Source of the DNA: Planococcus citri
Lineage: Eukaryota; Arthropoda; Insecta; Hemiptera; Pseudococcidae
Assembly: GCF_950023065.1 (NCBI RefSeq)
Contig: NC_088678.1
Span: 6,500,580 to 6,564,579, forward strand
Reading direction: 5' to 3'
DNA: 64,000 bases
In this document: positions 50,101 to 57,420 of the stretch, piece by piece
How positions within the stretch are numbered: position 1 is the first letter of the stretch
How the letters are laid out: each line of letters begins with the position of its first letter
Translations under genes and position numbers: made by a program
The notes under the pieces: model-generated
The model's database searches: none
What the model was told of the DNA's origin: nothing
What the model saw: the letters and a program-made list of their open reading frames with translations, nothing else

Positions 50101-52238
50101 GCTGTAGAGAGAACATTCCCAGAGTTTTAGATGACCAATCACACATCTCAAAAATTCAACGAGCATTTTTTTAAAAATCTGAACCTCCCCCTCCTCCCTC
50201 TTCTAAAAAAGAGCCATATGATCAAAAAATAGTTTTTTTTTTTTTTTAATGATAATAAGTGGTCATTTGATTCATGTTCATCAATTTTTATTTGCAAAGT
50301 TCTTGACTGTTTAGGACAATTATTTAAATACTCATTGGATACAAAATTTTCAGTTTGGACATCTGCATTTTTTTTTTAAAGCTGTTCTATGGGTCTCTAT
50401 ATGTGGGCTAGGTATTTAAAAAATGAGTAAAATCGATGATTGAGTGATCGAAAAATTTCCTTGAGAGTTTGAACTGCAAAATCTGGATCATTATCTCTCG
50501 AACAACTGAAGTACGATTCAAATAAATTTTGTTTGGTAGATAGAAGAAAATTGGAGATAAGAAAGATGGGAGAGAGAATGAGAATGAAGACGAAAATTTG
50601 CAAAATTACAGAAAAAATGTTTTTTCTTTTTTAAAACATTTTTTCATTACGAAACTTTGTGTCAACCCCTCTCCTCCTTATTCACACCTTCCTCATCTAC
50701 CGAAAAGACGATATTTTATACGTCCAATGAGAGCACCAACAAAGTTACACGAGCCAAAGCTGATTTTTTGACCCTTACAGAGTAAAAGACTTGTGAAATT
50801 CCTAGAGAAAATTCAAAACTTGCTGAAGGTTCCGAAATATGCCAAAAATGGTCATTTTCAAGTAGTGGAGGGCCAAAAATTCACAATGAAGAAATTATTC
50901 ACAAAAAAAAAATAAAAAATTTCCAACAATGACTACTTCAAAGTTTTTTTTTAATTCATCAAAAGCCCAAAAATGGTTTCAAGACCTGTTCTTTCAAACC
51001 ATTTTACTCGTAGTTTCGTTCAGATTGAAGCACACCAATCTGCCTCTTTTCAGCTTGAAAAAGAATTAATTTTGAAATATTTTCCAACATATTCCTCCTC
51101 CTTTCTCGTGCGATCACCAAGAATCAATGAAAATGCCAAAAATGCTGATCTTTCATAAGAGCATACAATATTGCAAAAAATTACTAAAAAATCAATCACC
51201 TTTTAACGGTAGGTTTGGACTTTGAAAAATGCGACGTCCAGTTACGTTGCTTCTCTATCAACTCTTTGCTATTAAGTTTACGTTCCGGTTTCTCTGGTTT
51301 GGAGCTTTTATCGTATTTGGTGACGACGACACCGTTTACCTTTGGTTCGGAGCTTGATCGATATTTTAGCGTATCGCCGGAGGTGGCTGATCCGTTCACT
51401 ACGCTGACGCCATTTGGTACTGCGTTCTTCGAATACACCGCGCCGTTTACCTGTAAATAGGTACGTCGTAAATGTAAACAATAATATGTGTTTAGTTTGT
51501 TATATACACTATACAGTCTAGCTCACGCCAAGGTTAATTATCATCGCAACTATATACCGATACTTTATATATGCAGTATAGTATAACGGTACAATATGAA
51601 TGAGCGAAGAAGACGATGACTCTGGTCGAAGACCACAGCTGAGAAGAGTTTTACTTACATGGTTTAGATTTTTCGGCGACGGTGATCTAGGTGATATTAA
51701 CGATTCGGTGCTGGCATGACTGGATGACAGAGATGAAGGTCTTCTGATCCTTTCGATAGGTTTTACATTGCGACTTTCTTCGCCTATTAATATAAGACAA
51801 AATCATACACCATTAATTGAGTAACAACCGACTTCTCTTTGCCCAAAAAAAGTTTGAAAAAAACCTACTTGTGCTTGTACCCAATTTTTCAAAGAGCGCT
51901 TTGGCGCTGTTAAACCTAGCCACGTGACTTTCGGTGCGAACGACCGTTATTTGACTACAAACGGTGGTTGTATCGGAATTCGATTTAGGCTCTTTGAATA
52001 TAGCTTCTGATCTTTGATCGTGTTTCGGCGAAATGGAAGAGTCGCGTTTTATTTTATTATGCGACGCGACGTGTAATAATTCCGGCTCGTTAACGGCCGC
52101 CGTAGCCGATATCATGGTCGGGTTTCCCTTGCTTTGGAATATATTGGCTATCTGCGATACTTTGGAGCCGATTACGCGGGTCGTCGCGGCGCCGCCGCTT
52201 TCGCCGGTCGTCACCACCGATGATTTTCTATCTTCCAT
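28894..52238 (-). CDS. Spn: Spinophilin/neurabin (PP1- and actin-binding scaffold)
   Basis: This scaffold targets protein phosphatase 1 to actin-rich sites and synapses. Twenty-six coding exons join in phase into 4,641 nt (1,546 aa plus TAA). The N-terminal part has VSQIANIFQSK (about 27-37), FNSAKALFEKLG (about 110-121) and NWTSHFSKSKP, typical of the actin-binding region. MTADEADNLLS and LSDEEAQEVAHLLSPS follow (about 570-610). The PP1-docking RVKF motif is at about 763-766 within SKARRVKFTSDPI. DYDRRNEDVDPVAASAEYEL leads into a PDZ domain (about 808-897; GLGLSI carboxylate loop near 820; ends VKFVIGRE). A coiled coil runs over about 976-1130, then a Gln-rich segment (about 1295-1325) and a SAM domain (about 1449-1514) with a Lys-rich helical tail. 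Fly spinophilin also ends in SAM, as vertebrate neurabin-1 does and spinophilin does not. The start used is the ATG at 52238 (CTAACTATGG); an upstream in-frame exon may extend it. Confidence 0.95.
29247..29344 (-). CDS. Spn: Spinophilin coding exon 25, start of SAM domain
   Basis: DSSDVWCPSPQPQDMNSNSD, then TDWSKEQ, where the SAM domain begins. Phase 1 to 0. Confidence 0.94.
29424..29558 (-). CDS. Spn: Spinophilin coding exon 24
   Basis: Ser/Gly/Asn-rich linker (GMNSQFIWQPAMQNSPQGSV). Phase 1 to 1, donor CTG/GTGAGC. Confidence 0.9.
29650..29772 (-). CDS. Spn: Spinophilin coding exon 23
   Basis: FANRNVSGPSPGFAEQLKQV then LAEREMRTG, a short helical region. Acceptor TTTGCAG, donor AAAG/GTATGT. 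Confidence 0.93.
30098..32126. mobile_element. 2.03 kb foldback element with TAGTCCGG termini, TTA target duplication
   Basis: Both ends read TAGTCCGGCATATGACAATA inward, and the element is flanked by TTA on both sides (30095-30097 and 32127-32129). The two halves are largely inverted copies of each other over about 1 kb each. The arms contain GATCCTCCGGGACAACTT, AAAATGGCGGCCATTTTGAT and repeated CTGGAGGCTCCAG-type blocks. No transposase frame is present. A 3 bp TTA duplication suggests a PIF/Harbinger-type mobiliser, but that is inference. It lies in the intron between spinophilin exons 22 and 23. Confidence 0.9.
32144..32465 (-). CDS. Spn: Spinophilin coding exon 22, Gln-rich
   Basis: It starts ECALDESFDTSDSEAN and continues into a Gln-rich segment (MAQLQQQLLQKQQSPQYQRQ). 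It ends in phase 1 at GAG/GTAAAT. The terminus of a foldback transposon lies 17 bp past this donor. Confidence 0.92.
32546..32710 (-). CDS. Spn: Spinophilin coding exon 21
   Basis: MPVKEELDEAVPQHELLDVS then a Ser/Gly-rich linker ending SLSNSSS. Phase 0 to 0. Confidence 0.9.
32786..32887 (-). CDS. Spn: Spinophilin coding exon 20
   Basis: VPPVRPLLDSLSADISDIDD followed by an acidic stretch. Donor AAA/GTAAGC, phase 0. Confidence 0.92.
32964..33086 (-). CDS. Spn: Spinophilin coding exon 19
   Basis: IIQVEQELLETQRKAGFPVH, the conserved block that follows KALKDR in neurabins. Phase 0 to 0. Confidence 0.96.
33087..33289. other. Intron start beside array 1
   Basis: Short unique intronic stretch between spinophilin exon 19 and the palindrome array. 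Nothing else seen. Confidence 0.3.
33290..35780. repeat. CGTTCGCGAACG palindrome array 1 (intron 18-19 of spinophilin)
   Basis: Dense copies of AGTCGTTCGCGAACGATGAA alternate with the variant ATCGTTCACGAACGAT, spaced by GAATTGAAATGAATC and AATTAGAAATGAATC. A larger unit of about 177 bp is marked by CATGAGTCGATCGAAGACGA near 34099 and 34275. The core is a perfect 12-14 bp palindrome. A hAT-type MITE interrupts the array at 34696-35211. Confidence 0.96.
34696..35211. mobile_element. hAT-type MITE with 8 bp target duplication
   Basis: Perfect 16 bp terminal inverted repeats (CAGCGTTGTGAAAACG left, its reverse complement right) are flanked by the direct duplication TTCATGAG at 34688-34695 and 35212-35219. 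An 8 bp duplication and CAG...CTG termini are diagnostic of the hAT superfamily. The 516 bp interior is AT-rich, with AAAACGAAAACG blocks near both ends, and encodes no transposase. Confidence 0.95.
35781..36649. other. Unique intron sequence
   Basis: AT-rich intron between array 1 and spinophilin exon 18. No element recognised. Confidence 0.35.
36650..36814 (-). CDS. Spn: Spinophilin coding exon 18, coiled coil
   Basis: EQYSTLEKKYVRIKKLIKEF to NALVKALKDR. The donor is CGG/GTACGA. The following 3.56 kb intron holds the first palindrome array. Confidence 0.95.
36901..37050 (-). CDS. Spn: Spinophilin coding exon 17, coiled coil
   Basis: Heptad-rich LEELERSNASKEEIAEKLVQ continuing to AYQGMLQQSQ. 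Phase 0 to 0. Confidence 0.93.
37611..37664 (-). CDS. Spn: Spinophilin coding exon 16 (54 nt)
   Basis: NEQKTSKAEEEIAKLKAR, the start of the coiled coil. Acceptor TTTTGCAG, donor AGG/GTGAGA, phase 0. Confidence 0.9.
37802..37984 (-). CDS. Spn: Spinophilin coding exon 15
   Basis: Linker between PDZ and coiled coil (NDREREEHRRQMEQSLGQQF, then SSSIDDYPPFCRD). Phase 0 to 0. Confidence 0.92.
38071..38238 (-). CDS. Spn: Spinophilin coding exon 14, second half of PDZ
   Basis: It reads VNDQIIEVDGKSLVGVTQAY then ASVLRNT and VKFVIGRE, completing the PDZ fold. It ends SEVAQLIRLSLQ at a GTATTT donor. Confidence 0.98.
38239..40590. repeat. T-rich degenerate short-repeat intron in the middle of the PDZ domain
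   Basis: The intron splitting the PDZ domain is 2.35 kb. From about 38760 to 39520 it is a degenerate repeat of words like GTCAAAATTGCCAAAAA and runs of T. The rest contains isolated G- and C-runs (about 38415-38425, 40223-40238 and 40316-40323). No exon was found inside it. Confidence 0.6.
40591..40851 (-). CDS. Spn: Spinophilin coding exon 13, first half of PDZ
   Basis: It starts VYSTFSMTDYDRRNEDVDPV and contains the carboxylate-binding loop SEGLGLSIIGMGVGAD and GIFVKTITENGAAAKDGRI. It is nearly identical in pattern to vertebrate neurabin/spinophilin. Confidence 0.98.
40940..41092 (-). CDS. Spn: Spinophilin coding exon 12, PP1-docking motif
   Basis: It reads VYEESGVHYFEDGHFWLEVP and ends SKARRVKFTSDPIR. 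RVKF is the canonical PP1-docking motif (R/K-V-x-F), followed by the conserved SDPI. Donor AGA/GTAGGA, phase 0. Confidence 0.97.
41170..41413 (-). CDS. Spn: Spinophilin coding exon 11
   Basis: Acidic Ser/Gly-rich segment (SHFGSQTGSESGLLSERISS) ending AYQAEQMKE before the GTAAGA donor; phase 2 to 0. Confidence 0.93.
41553..41705 (-). CDS. Spn: Spinophilin coding exon 10
   Basis: It encodes LLSDEEAQEVAHLLSPS and SDTQWVDEMLTAAFDTDDNS. Acceptor is CAACTATAG and donor AG/GTATAT; phase 2 to 2. Confidence 0.93.
42002..42022 (-). CDS. Spn: Spinophilin micro-exon 9 (21 nt)
   Basis: Bounded by CACATTCAG and GTAAGG. It adds seven residues, with ILEKKYR formed across the junctions, between NLLSVR and SHDTLLSDEEAQ. 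It is phase-neutral (2 to 2), so both inclusion and skipping keep the frame. Confidence 0.85.
42300..43460. repeat. CGTTCGCGAACG palindrome array 2 (intron 8-9 of spinophilin)
   Basis: Tandem units of about 133-136 bp have GTCGTTCGCGAACGATTTGT at 42878, 43011, 43147 and 43282. Each unit has a second palindrome (ATTCGTTCGCGAACGATTC) about 40 bp on, then ATGTACAAATTACAAGAAGT. More diverged copies occupy 42300-42870, and a lone copy is at about 43733-43750. Confidence 0.95.
43790..45149. repeat. Intron with degenerate repeats and a 78 bp tandem duplication
   Basis: A 78 bp segment starting GGAGGGGAGGAGAAGTAGGG occurs twice in a row (about 44162-44239 and 44240-44317) with about one base difference. 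Around it are diverged blocks of the form TTTTAGCCTCCTAGGTCAAT, also seen at 47.8-48.2 kb. No exon was seen up to the donor of spinophilin exon 8. Confidence 0.7.
45150..45283 (-). CDS. Spn: Spinophilin coding exon 8
   Basis: It ends with ETMTADEADNLLSVR, a conserved block just upstream of the LLSDEEAQE segment. Donor CG/GTAAGA, phase 0 to 2. Confidence 0.93.
45374..45856 (-). CDS. Spn: Spinophilin coding exon 7 (483 nt)
   Basis: The largest coding exon, exactly 161 codons. It starts MVSNDIPDPLYAEIG and is acidic and Ser-rich (ISEEDSGFLSSEAI). It is phase 0 on both sides and could be skipped without a frameshift. Confidence 0.9.
45928..46040 (-). CDS. Spn: Spinophilin coding exon 6
   Basis: Acidic segment (DIRDIDAEDELVDK) with acceptor TTTCTGCAG and donor CAAG/GTGAAT. 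Phase 1 to 0. Confidence 0.85.
46041..47011. other. CpG-richer intron with (CGA)n repeats, possible internal promoter
   Basis: This intron is less AT-rich than its neighbours. It has imperfect (CGA)n stretches at about 46277-46330 and a (GTC)n run at about 46804-46822. It holds a minus-strand ATGGACGCGAGCTGTGTG followed by GTAAGC near 46254-46231. It could be an alternative 5' exon and promoter for a shorter spinophilin, but that short frame does not continue into exon 6 in phase. Confidence 0.3.
47012..47067 (-). CDS. Spn: Spinophilin coding exon 5 (56 nt)
   Basis: Ser/Lys-rich linker (ISSSKSSIPEKNTSSKTN) between a poly-U acceptor ending TTTTCAG and an ACG/GTAAGT donor. Phase 2 to 1. Confidence 0.8.
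47142..47354 (-). CDS. Spn: Spinophilin coding exon 4
   Basis: This low-complexity linker (KPETKAEKPETSIPKP and a Ser/Asn-rich stretch) joins in phase 2 on both sides. Splice sites are GTTACAG and AAAG/GTACGA. It is supported by phase and splice sites rather than by similarity. Confidence 0.8.
47355..51199. other. 3.85 kb intron between spinophilin exons 3 and 4
   Basis: AT-rich with A-runs. A direct tandem duplication of about 190 bp (ATCAGATCATCCAGGACAA at 49081 and 49271) spans about 49077-49450. The blocks at 47.8-48.2 kb resemble those at 44.0 kb. No exon was recognised. Confidence 0.55.
51200..51450 (-). CDS. Spn: Spinophilin coding exon 3
   Basis: It contains ELIEKQRNWTSHFSKSKP, the conserved block at the end of the actin-binding region. 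Acceptor is ATTTACAG and donor AAAAG/GTGATT, phase 0 to 2. Confidence 0.93.
51659..51783 (-). CDS. Spn: Spinophilin coding exon 2
   Basis: It encodes a Ser-rich basic segment (RRPSSLSSSHASTESLISPR). The acceptor is TTAATAG and the donor CAT/GTAAGT, phase 1 to 0. Confidence 0.9.
51869..52238 (-). CDS. Spn: Spinophilin coding exon 1
   Basis: It starts at ATG 52238-52236 (MEDRKSSVV) and ends in phase 1 at an ACAA/GTAGGT donor. It encodes VSQIANIFQSK and ARFNSAKALFEKLG, both typical of the N-terminal region of neurabins. Confidence 0.9.
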
Positions 52239-52839
52239 AGTTAGCACAATTTCTACAACAAATAAACGCGTTCGATGCGATTAATATACGAGTACACATT
52301 ATTGTTACGTAACTTGCAATCAGGTACACTATGCAAATTATACGATGCTCTTCCCTGTTCGATATGGCGACAATATAACATACAAATCACCACCCACAGG
52401 CCACTAACATCAACTCGAGCACGTAGTGAAAACATCCTCGTACTTGCTATAATGCTAATAATTTGACCTTTAAAGCGTAAATGCCGCTTGTAATCAAGGT
52501 CTTCCCTAAGCTCGTTTACATGTCACAGTGATTCCGTCGTCGTCTGTGCCAAATTCATTATTACCTATACGTTTACAACCAAGCTGCAATCGACGACGAA
52601 TACGCGTAATTTAATTAGTAATACGGGCGTACACCCGGTGCTCGGTATTGTGGAGGAGATGGTAACTAAAAATCGAAAGGTACGCACGATCCACGTCGAG
52701 AATTTCAAAATTTGCAATTCTAGAATACCTAGATAAGGCTTCGTTGAAGTCGTAAAATCTCGTAAACAATATCTCGAATCGTCACTTTTCAAACAGCGGT
52801 ATACGTAAAATAAAGGATCGAAATGCATAGTATGAATCA

Positions 52840-53010
52840 TTCGCGAACGATAGGGTGAATTTGATGGAAAATGTTCCTGAAAGATGAACCTGTTTGATGA
52901 AATTTAATAGAGAAACAGACTAATCGTGCAACTTAATAAGTTAAATCGAACTGTTAATGAACGAATGATTTAGGAAAAATTTTCAGAACAAATCATTCGC
53001 GAACGATATA
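52840..53010. repeat. Isolated CGTTCGCGAACG-type copies beside the MITE
   Basis: Two diverged copies (ATCATTCGCGAACGAT near 52837 and 52994) flank unique sequence immediately left of the 292 bp hairpin MITE. They appear to be the left edge of array 3, which the MITE has entered. Confidence 0.7.
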
Positions 53011-53071
53011 ATCCCTCAGAGTGATTAGGAATGAAAACAGGGGTTTTGCACCAGATATTTCTGATCGATAG

Positions 53072-53363
53072 TAGTCCGACATATGACAATAGGAGTAATT
53101 GCACCCCCCCCCCCCCGACGATCCACCGGGACAACTGTTTTCTTAGAGGGGACATCCTAAGGGACATTTTAAAGCAAACTTGCCCAAAAAAAAGTTGTCC
53201 TTACTTACAAAATGGCGGCCATTTTGTAAGTAAGGCCAACTTTTTTTTGGGCAAGTTTGCTTTAAAATGTTCCTTAGGATGTCCCCTCTAAGAAAAAAGT
53301 TGTCCCGGAGGATCGGCGGGGGGGGGGGGGTTGCAAGTACTCCTATTGTCATATGCCGGACTA
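53072..53363. mobile_element. 292 bp full-hairpin MITE of the TAGTCCGG family, TAG target duplication
   Basis: Same termini and outer ~150 bp as the 30098-32126 element. Here the two arms meet with almost no spacer at CAAAATGGCGGCCATTTTG (about 53208-53227), so the whole element is one near-perfect hairpin. TAG flanks both ends (53069-53071 and 53364-53366). It is in the presumed first intron of spinophilin, between palindrome-array segments. Confidence 0.92.
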
Positions 53364-53599
53364 TAGTAAGTGTAATGTTGGCGAACGAATGAATGAGAAT
53401 TTTCAAATATTTGAATTGGAATAACACGTCGAGTTCACTGAAAGAGTTGAATTGTTCAAAAGAATCGAGTCGAATCGATCGTGATCAATCTAATCACTGT
53501 TTTGATGTCAATTTATGGTTGGCGGAGGGAGGGGGAGGGGTGAACGAACTGTTTTCTAAAGGAGATTTTTCATGATTACTAATTCGAAGGAACTGAATT

Positions 53600-56500
53600 G
53601 AATGAGTTCGTTGTTCGTTCGCGAACGATTCATTCTAGAGAAATGTGATGCCAAAGTGAGTCGTTCGCGAACGTTATTACTAAATTTGAAAAATACTTTC
53701 GAACTCTCAAATCAATAGCTCGAAAAATCGTTCTTGATCGATCCGTTCTTCAGTTCGCGAATGATTCGACAATAAACTCACTCAGACCTCCAAACCTAAT
53801 TTTTAGCAGCAGAAGTTAATGGTAATTGGTATACTTATTTTCTTTTAAAAAAGTATAAACATAGGTAGAGATAAAAATCATTGATTGGAAATATGAGCAA
53901 ATCGTTCGCGAAGAATCGTTCGTGAACGTAAAAAACAAATTTCAAGAATACTTACATTCAACTTGAATAAATAATTTGAACTTTGAAGAAATTTCGTTCA
54001 GTTATTTTCAGAAGTTTGCGTTTCGTTCGCGAATGATTCGTCAAAAATGGGTCGACGATACGAGCAAATCGTTCCGATTCCTTTCCTACACGAAAAATTG
54101 TGCTATTGATGTAGAGAATTGTGATAGCATTTTTGTTTGGCAGAGTGTTTCGTTCGCGAACGATTCACTTGTTCGCAATGATTCGAAATTCAAACACAAA
54201 CGTGAATCGTTTAAGAACGAATCCGAAAGCAATGTCTCTGTCAGTTAGTAGAATGAATAGCTTCCAGGAATTGCTCAGAACGACTTTGATGTTTAGTTAT
54301 TGAACGATTGATTCAAACGGATGTAATATCAGAACAGAATCGTTCGCGAACGTGAAAAATGATTTCAAAAATACTTTTTTCAAATTCGAAGAGAAGATTT
54401 GAAAAAATTCACTTCGGTTATTCAGCATGAGATGTTTTTCGTTCGCGAATGATTCTTCAACAACAGGTTGATTATTACGAGTAAATCGTTCAGTTCCCAT
54501 TTCCATTTTCTAAATACAAATGCAAAGTTATTAATTACGCCATTAATAATGACTAATTAGAATTTTCAAAAAAAAATTTGTCTGACAAATTTTTTCGTTC
54601 GCGAACGATTCACTCGTTCACAAGGAATTACAATTCAATGACAAAAGTGAATCATTTGAGAACGAATGTACCTATTGATATTGAGAGAACTCTCCCAGTA
54701 CATAAGAATGATTTGAAGGAATCGTTCTGAACAAGTTCATTATTTCGTTCGCGAACGATTCGCTTGGATCTAATGTGAGAATTGAGTCGTTCGCCAAAGC
54801 ACAAAATAATTGCAGAAAGACGTTTTCGATTTGAATAAGTAATTTGGAAAAAATCGATTCTTTCAACTTGCATGAGTTTAATTTCGTTCGCGAACGATTC
54901 ACTCGTTCACAATGAATTAAAATTCAACAACAAAAATGAATCATTTGAGAACGAATGTACCTACTGATATTGAGAGAACTCTCCCAGTACATAAGAATGA
55001 TTTGAAGGAATCGTTCTGAACAAGTTCATTTTTTCGTTCGTGAACGATTCGCTCGAATGTAGCGTCAGAATAGAGTCGTTCGCGAAAGCACAAAATAATT
55101 GCAAAAAGACTTTTTCGATTTGAATAAGTTATTCTGAAAAATTCAATTCTTTCAACTTGCATGAGTTGAATTTCGTTCGCGAACGATTCACTCGTTCACA
55201 ATGAATTAAAATTCAACAACAAAAGTGAATCATTTGAGAACGAATGTACCTACTGATATTGAGAGAACTCTCCCAGTACATATGGATGATTTGAAGGAAT
55301 CGTTCTGAACAAGTTCATTATTTCGTTCGCGAACGATTCGCTTGGATCTAATGTGAGAATTGAGTCGTTCGCGAAAGCACAAAATAATTGCAGAAAAATT
55401 TTTTCGATTTGAATAAGTAATTTGGAAAAATTCGATTCTTTCAACTGGCATAGGATAGGTTGAATTTCGTTCGCGAATGATTCATCAGAGACGAGCAAAT
55501 CGTTCGATTCCTGAATAAAAAAAATCATGATTTTGTCATTAATTAACTTTGAGTGAGTTATTAGTGAATTTTTATGAAATTACGATCAGATACATTTTTT
55601 AGTTCGCGAACGATTCATCAATTTATAATGAATCAATGAATCAAAGGTTCAATGCCTATTGAAAAGATTCATCTTAGAACGAAAGCACAGCTGTTTAAAA
55701 AAATTTTTCAGCACGAATGAATCATTTCAGGGGGAATCGTTCTGAACGAGTTCATAATTCGTTCGTGAACGATTCGTTCATAATGTACGAGTATATAAAT
55801 GCAGATGCATATCTAATGTCAAAAGCAAGTCACTTGTGAATATACTAAATTCTAACCAAATTTTCACAGCCCCTTCAAATTCAATTTGAACGAATCATTT
55901 TTTACGAGTCGAGTTTTCGTTCGCGAATGATTCATTGACAGTTTAATACCAACAGCAGGTTCACGCTGAGAAAAACTTATTTGCAAACACGATGCTGTTT
56001 TTTTTCTTCAGTGAGTTGTTTGACTTGAGCAATATTTTAATGAAATTTCTAAAAAATCTCTTTACTTTCGTTCGCGAACGGCTGATTCGTTCATGAAGAA
56101 TATGGTCTCAGAAATGAGTGTTTGCGAAATGAAAAAAACTCATTTTCAAAAGACTCTTCTACTCGTAATTCAAAATTCAAATGAATAATTCGAACGTTTT
56201 ACCAACAAGTTCGTTATTCGTTCGCGAATGATTCATTCGTTTGAACTATATTCAAATTGAACGCCAACTGTTCATCATTTGAGAATTGTAATCATGTTGA
56301 AGAAATCCTTTTTAAAAAGAAACAAAAATGATTTATTTGGAGGAATCGTTTTGAAATCAGTTTATTTTTCGTTCGCGAACGATTCGTTCATCACCTCAAA
56401 ATTGAATCGTTTTGAGAACTAGCAAAACAATTTTTGAAAGACTCTTCAAATTGAAAACTCAAATTTAAAGACATTTTATTAAATTTTTACAAGTTTGTTT

Positions 56501-57420
56501 TCGTTCGCGAATGATTCATCATCAATGATGAATCAACAGAATGAGCAAAAGTCGTTCCCAACAAAAAAATCTTACATTTTTTACTTTGGCAACATTATTC
56601 AAAATTTCCATCAATTCTTAGAAAATTGCCCAGAATTCTAAAGATTCTTTCGTTCGCGAATGATTCATTTGTTTGAAACGTATACAAAATTCAACGCCAT
56701 GAACTATGAGTGAATCCTGCGAAAGCTAATGGAATAATGCATTAGATAAAATCGCTTTGTGAAAAATATACATGAATATTTAATTGTCAAGGAACCATTC
56801 CAAAACAAGTTCATTTTTCGTTCATGAACGATTCGTTCAAAACAAACGTGATGTAAATGGTGAATCGTTCGCGACTTCGCGAACATGACAAAACCTGTTT
56901 CGTAGGATGTTAGGATGTTTTAAATTTGAATTAGTAATGAAAAAAGAAAATGTTTCACTCATTTAGGATTTTCGTTCGCGAATGATTCGCTAAAAATTGA
57001 ACTGATTCACCCATAAAAATAAAAACAGGCTTTGCTTTGTCGACTGAATTGTTCATCTAAAAGCTAACATTGCACGAAATTATTTTCTGGACGATTTCTC
57101 TGAATTCGTTCGCGAACGATTCACATGATTATAGTGAATTCAACACCAAAAATGATTCTTTACAAATTAATGTTTTGAAATTCGAAAAAATTCCTCAATT
57201 TAAACGAACGATTCGAATGAATCTTTATTCATGGATTAGTGAATCATTCGCGAACGATCATCGAGCATTTCATACCAATTCGAATTCAATTTTTTCAAAT
57301 TAAAAAGTATCACAACACACTGTTCGAATAAGATTTTCCATCTCCATATCCATGAATGTTGTGTGCAACCATCTCAACGCAAATTTCGTTCACGAACGAT
57401 TCACACCTTCAAAACCTTAC
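53600..57420. repeat. CGTTCGCGAACG palindrome array 3 (upstream spinophilin intron)
   Basis: Dozens of copies of TTTCGTTCGCGAACGATTCA and the variant CGTTCGCGAATGATTC occur over 3.8 kb, with mostly unrelated 80-150 bp spacers. The palindrome stays intact while the flanks drift. A better-preserved 289 bp tandem lies inside it. Confidence 0.95.
54590..55470. repeat. 289 bp tandem triplication within array 3
   Basis: GCGAACGATTCACTCGTTCA recurs at 54601, 54890 and 55179, exactly 289 bp apart. The accompanying blocks GAGAGAACTCTCCCAGTACA and AAAGCACAAAATAATTGCA are nearly unchanged. This is the most recent amplification in the array. Confidence 0.95.
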
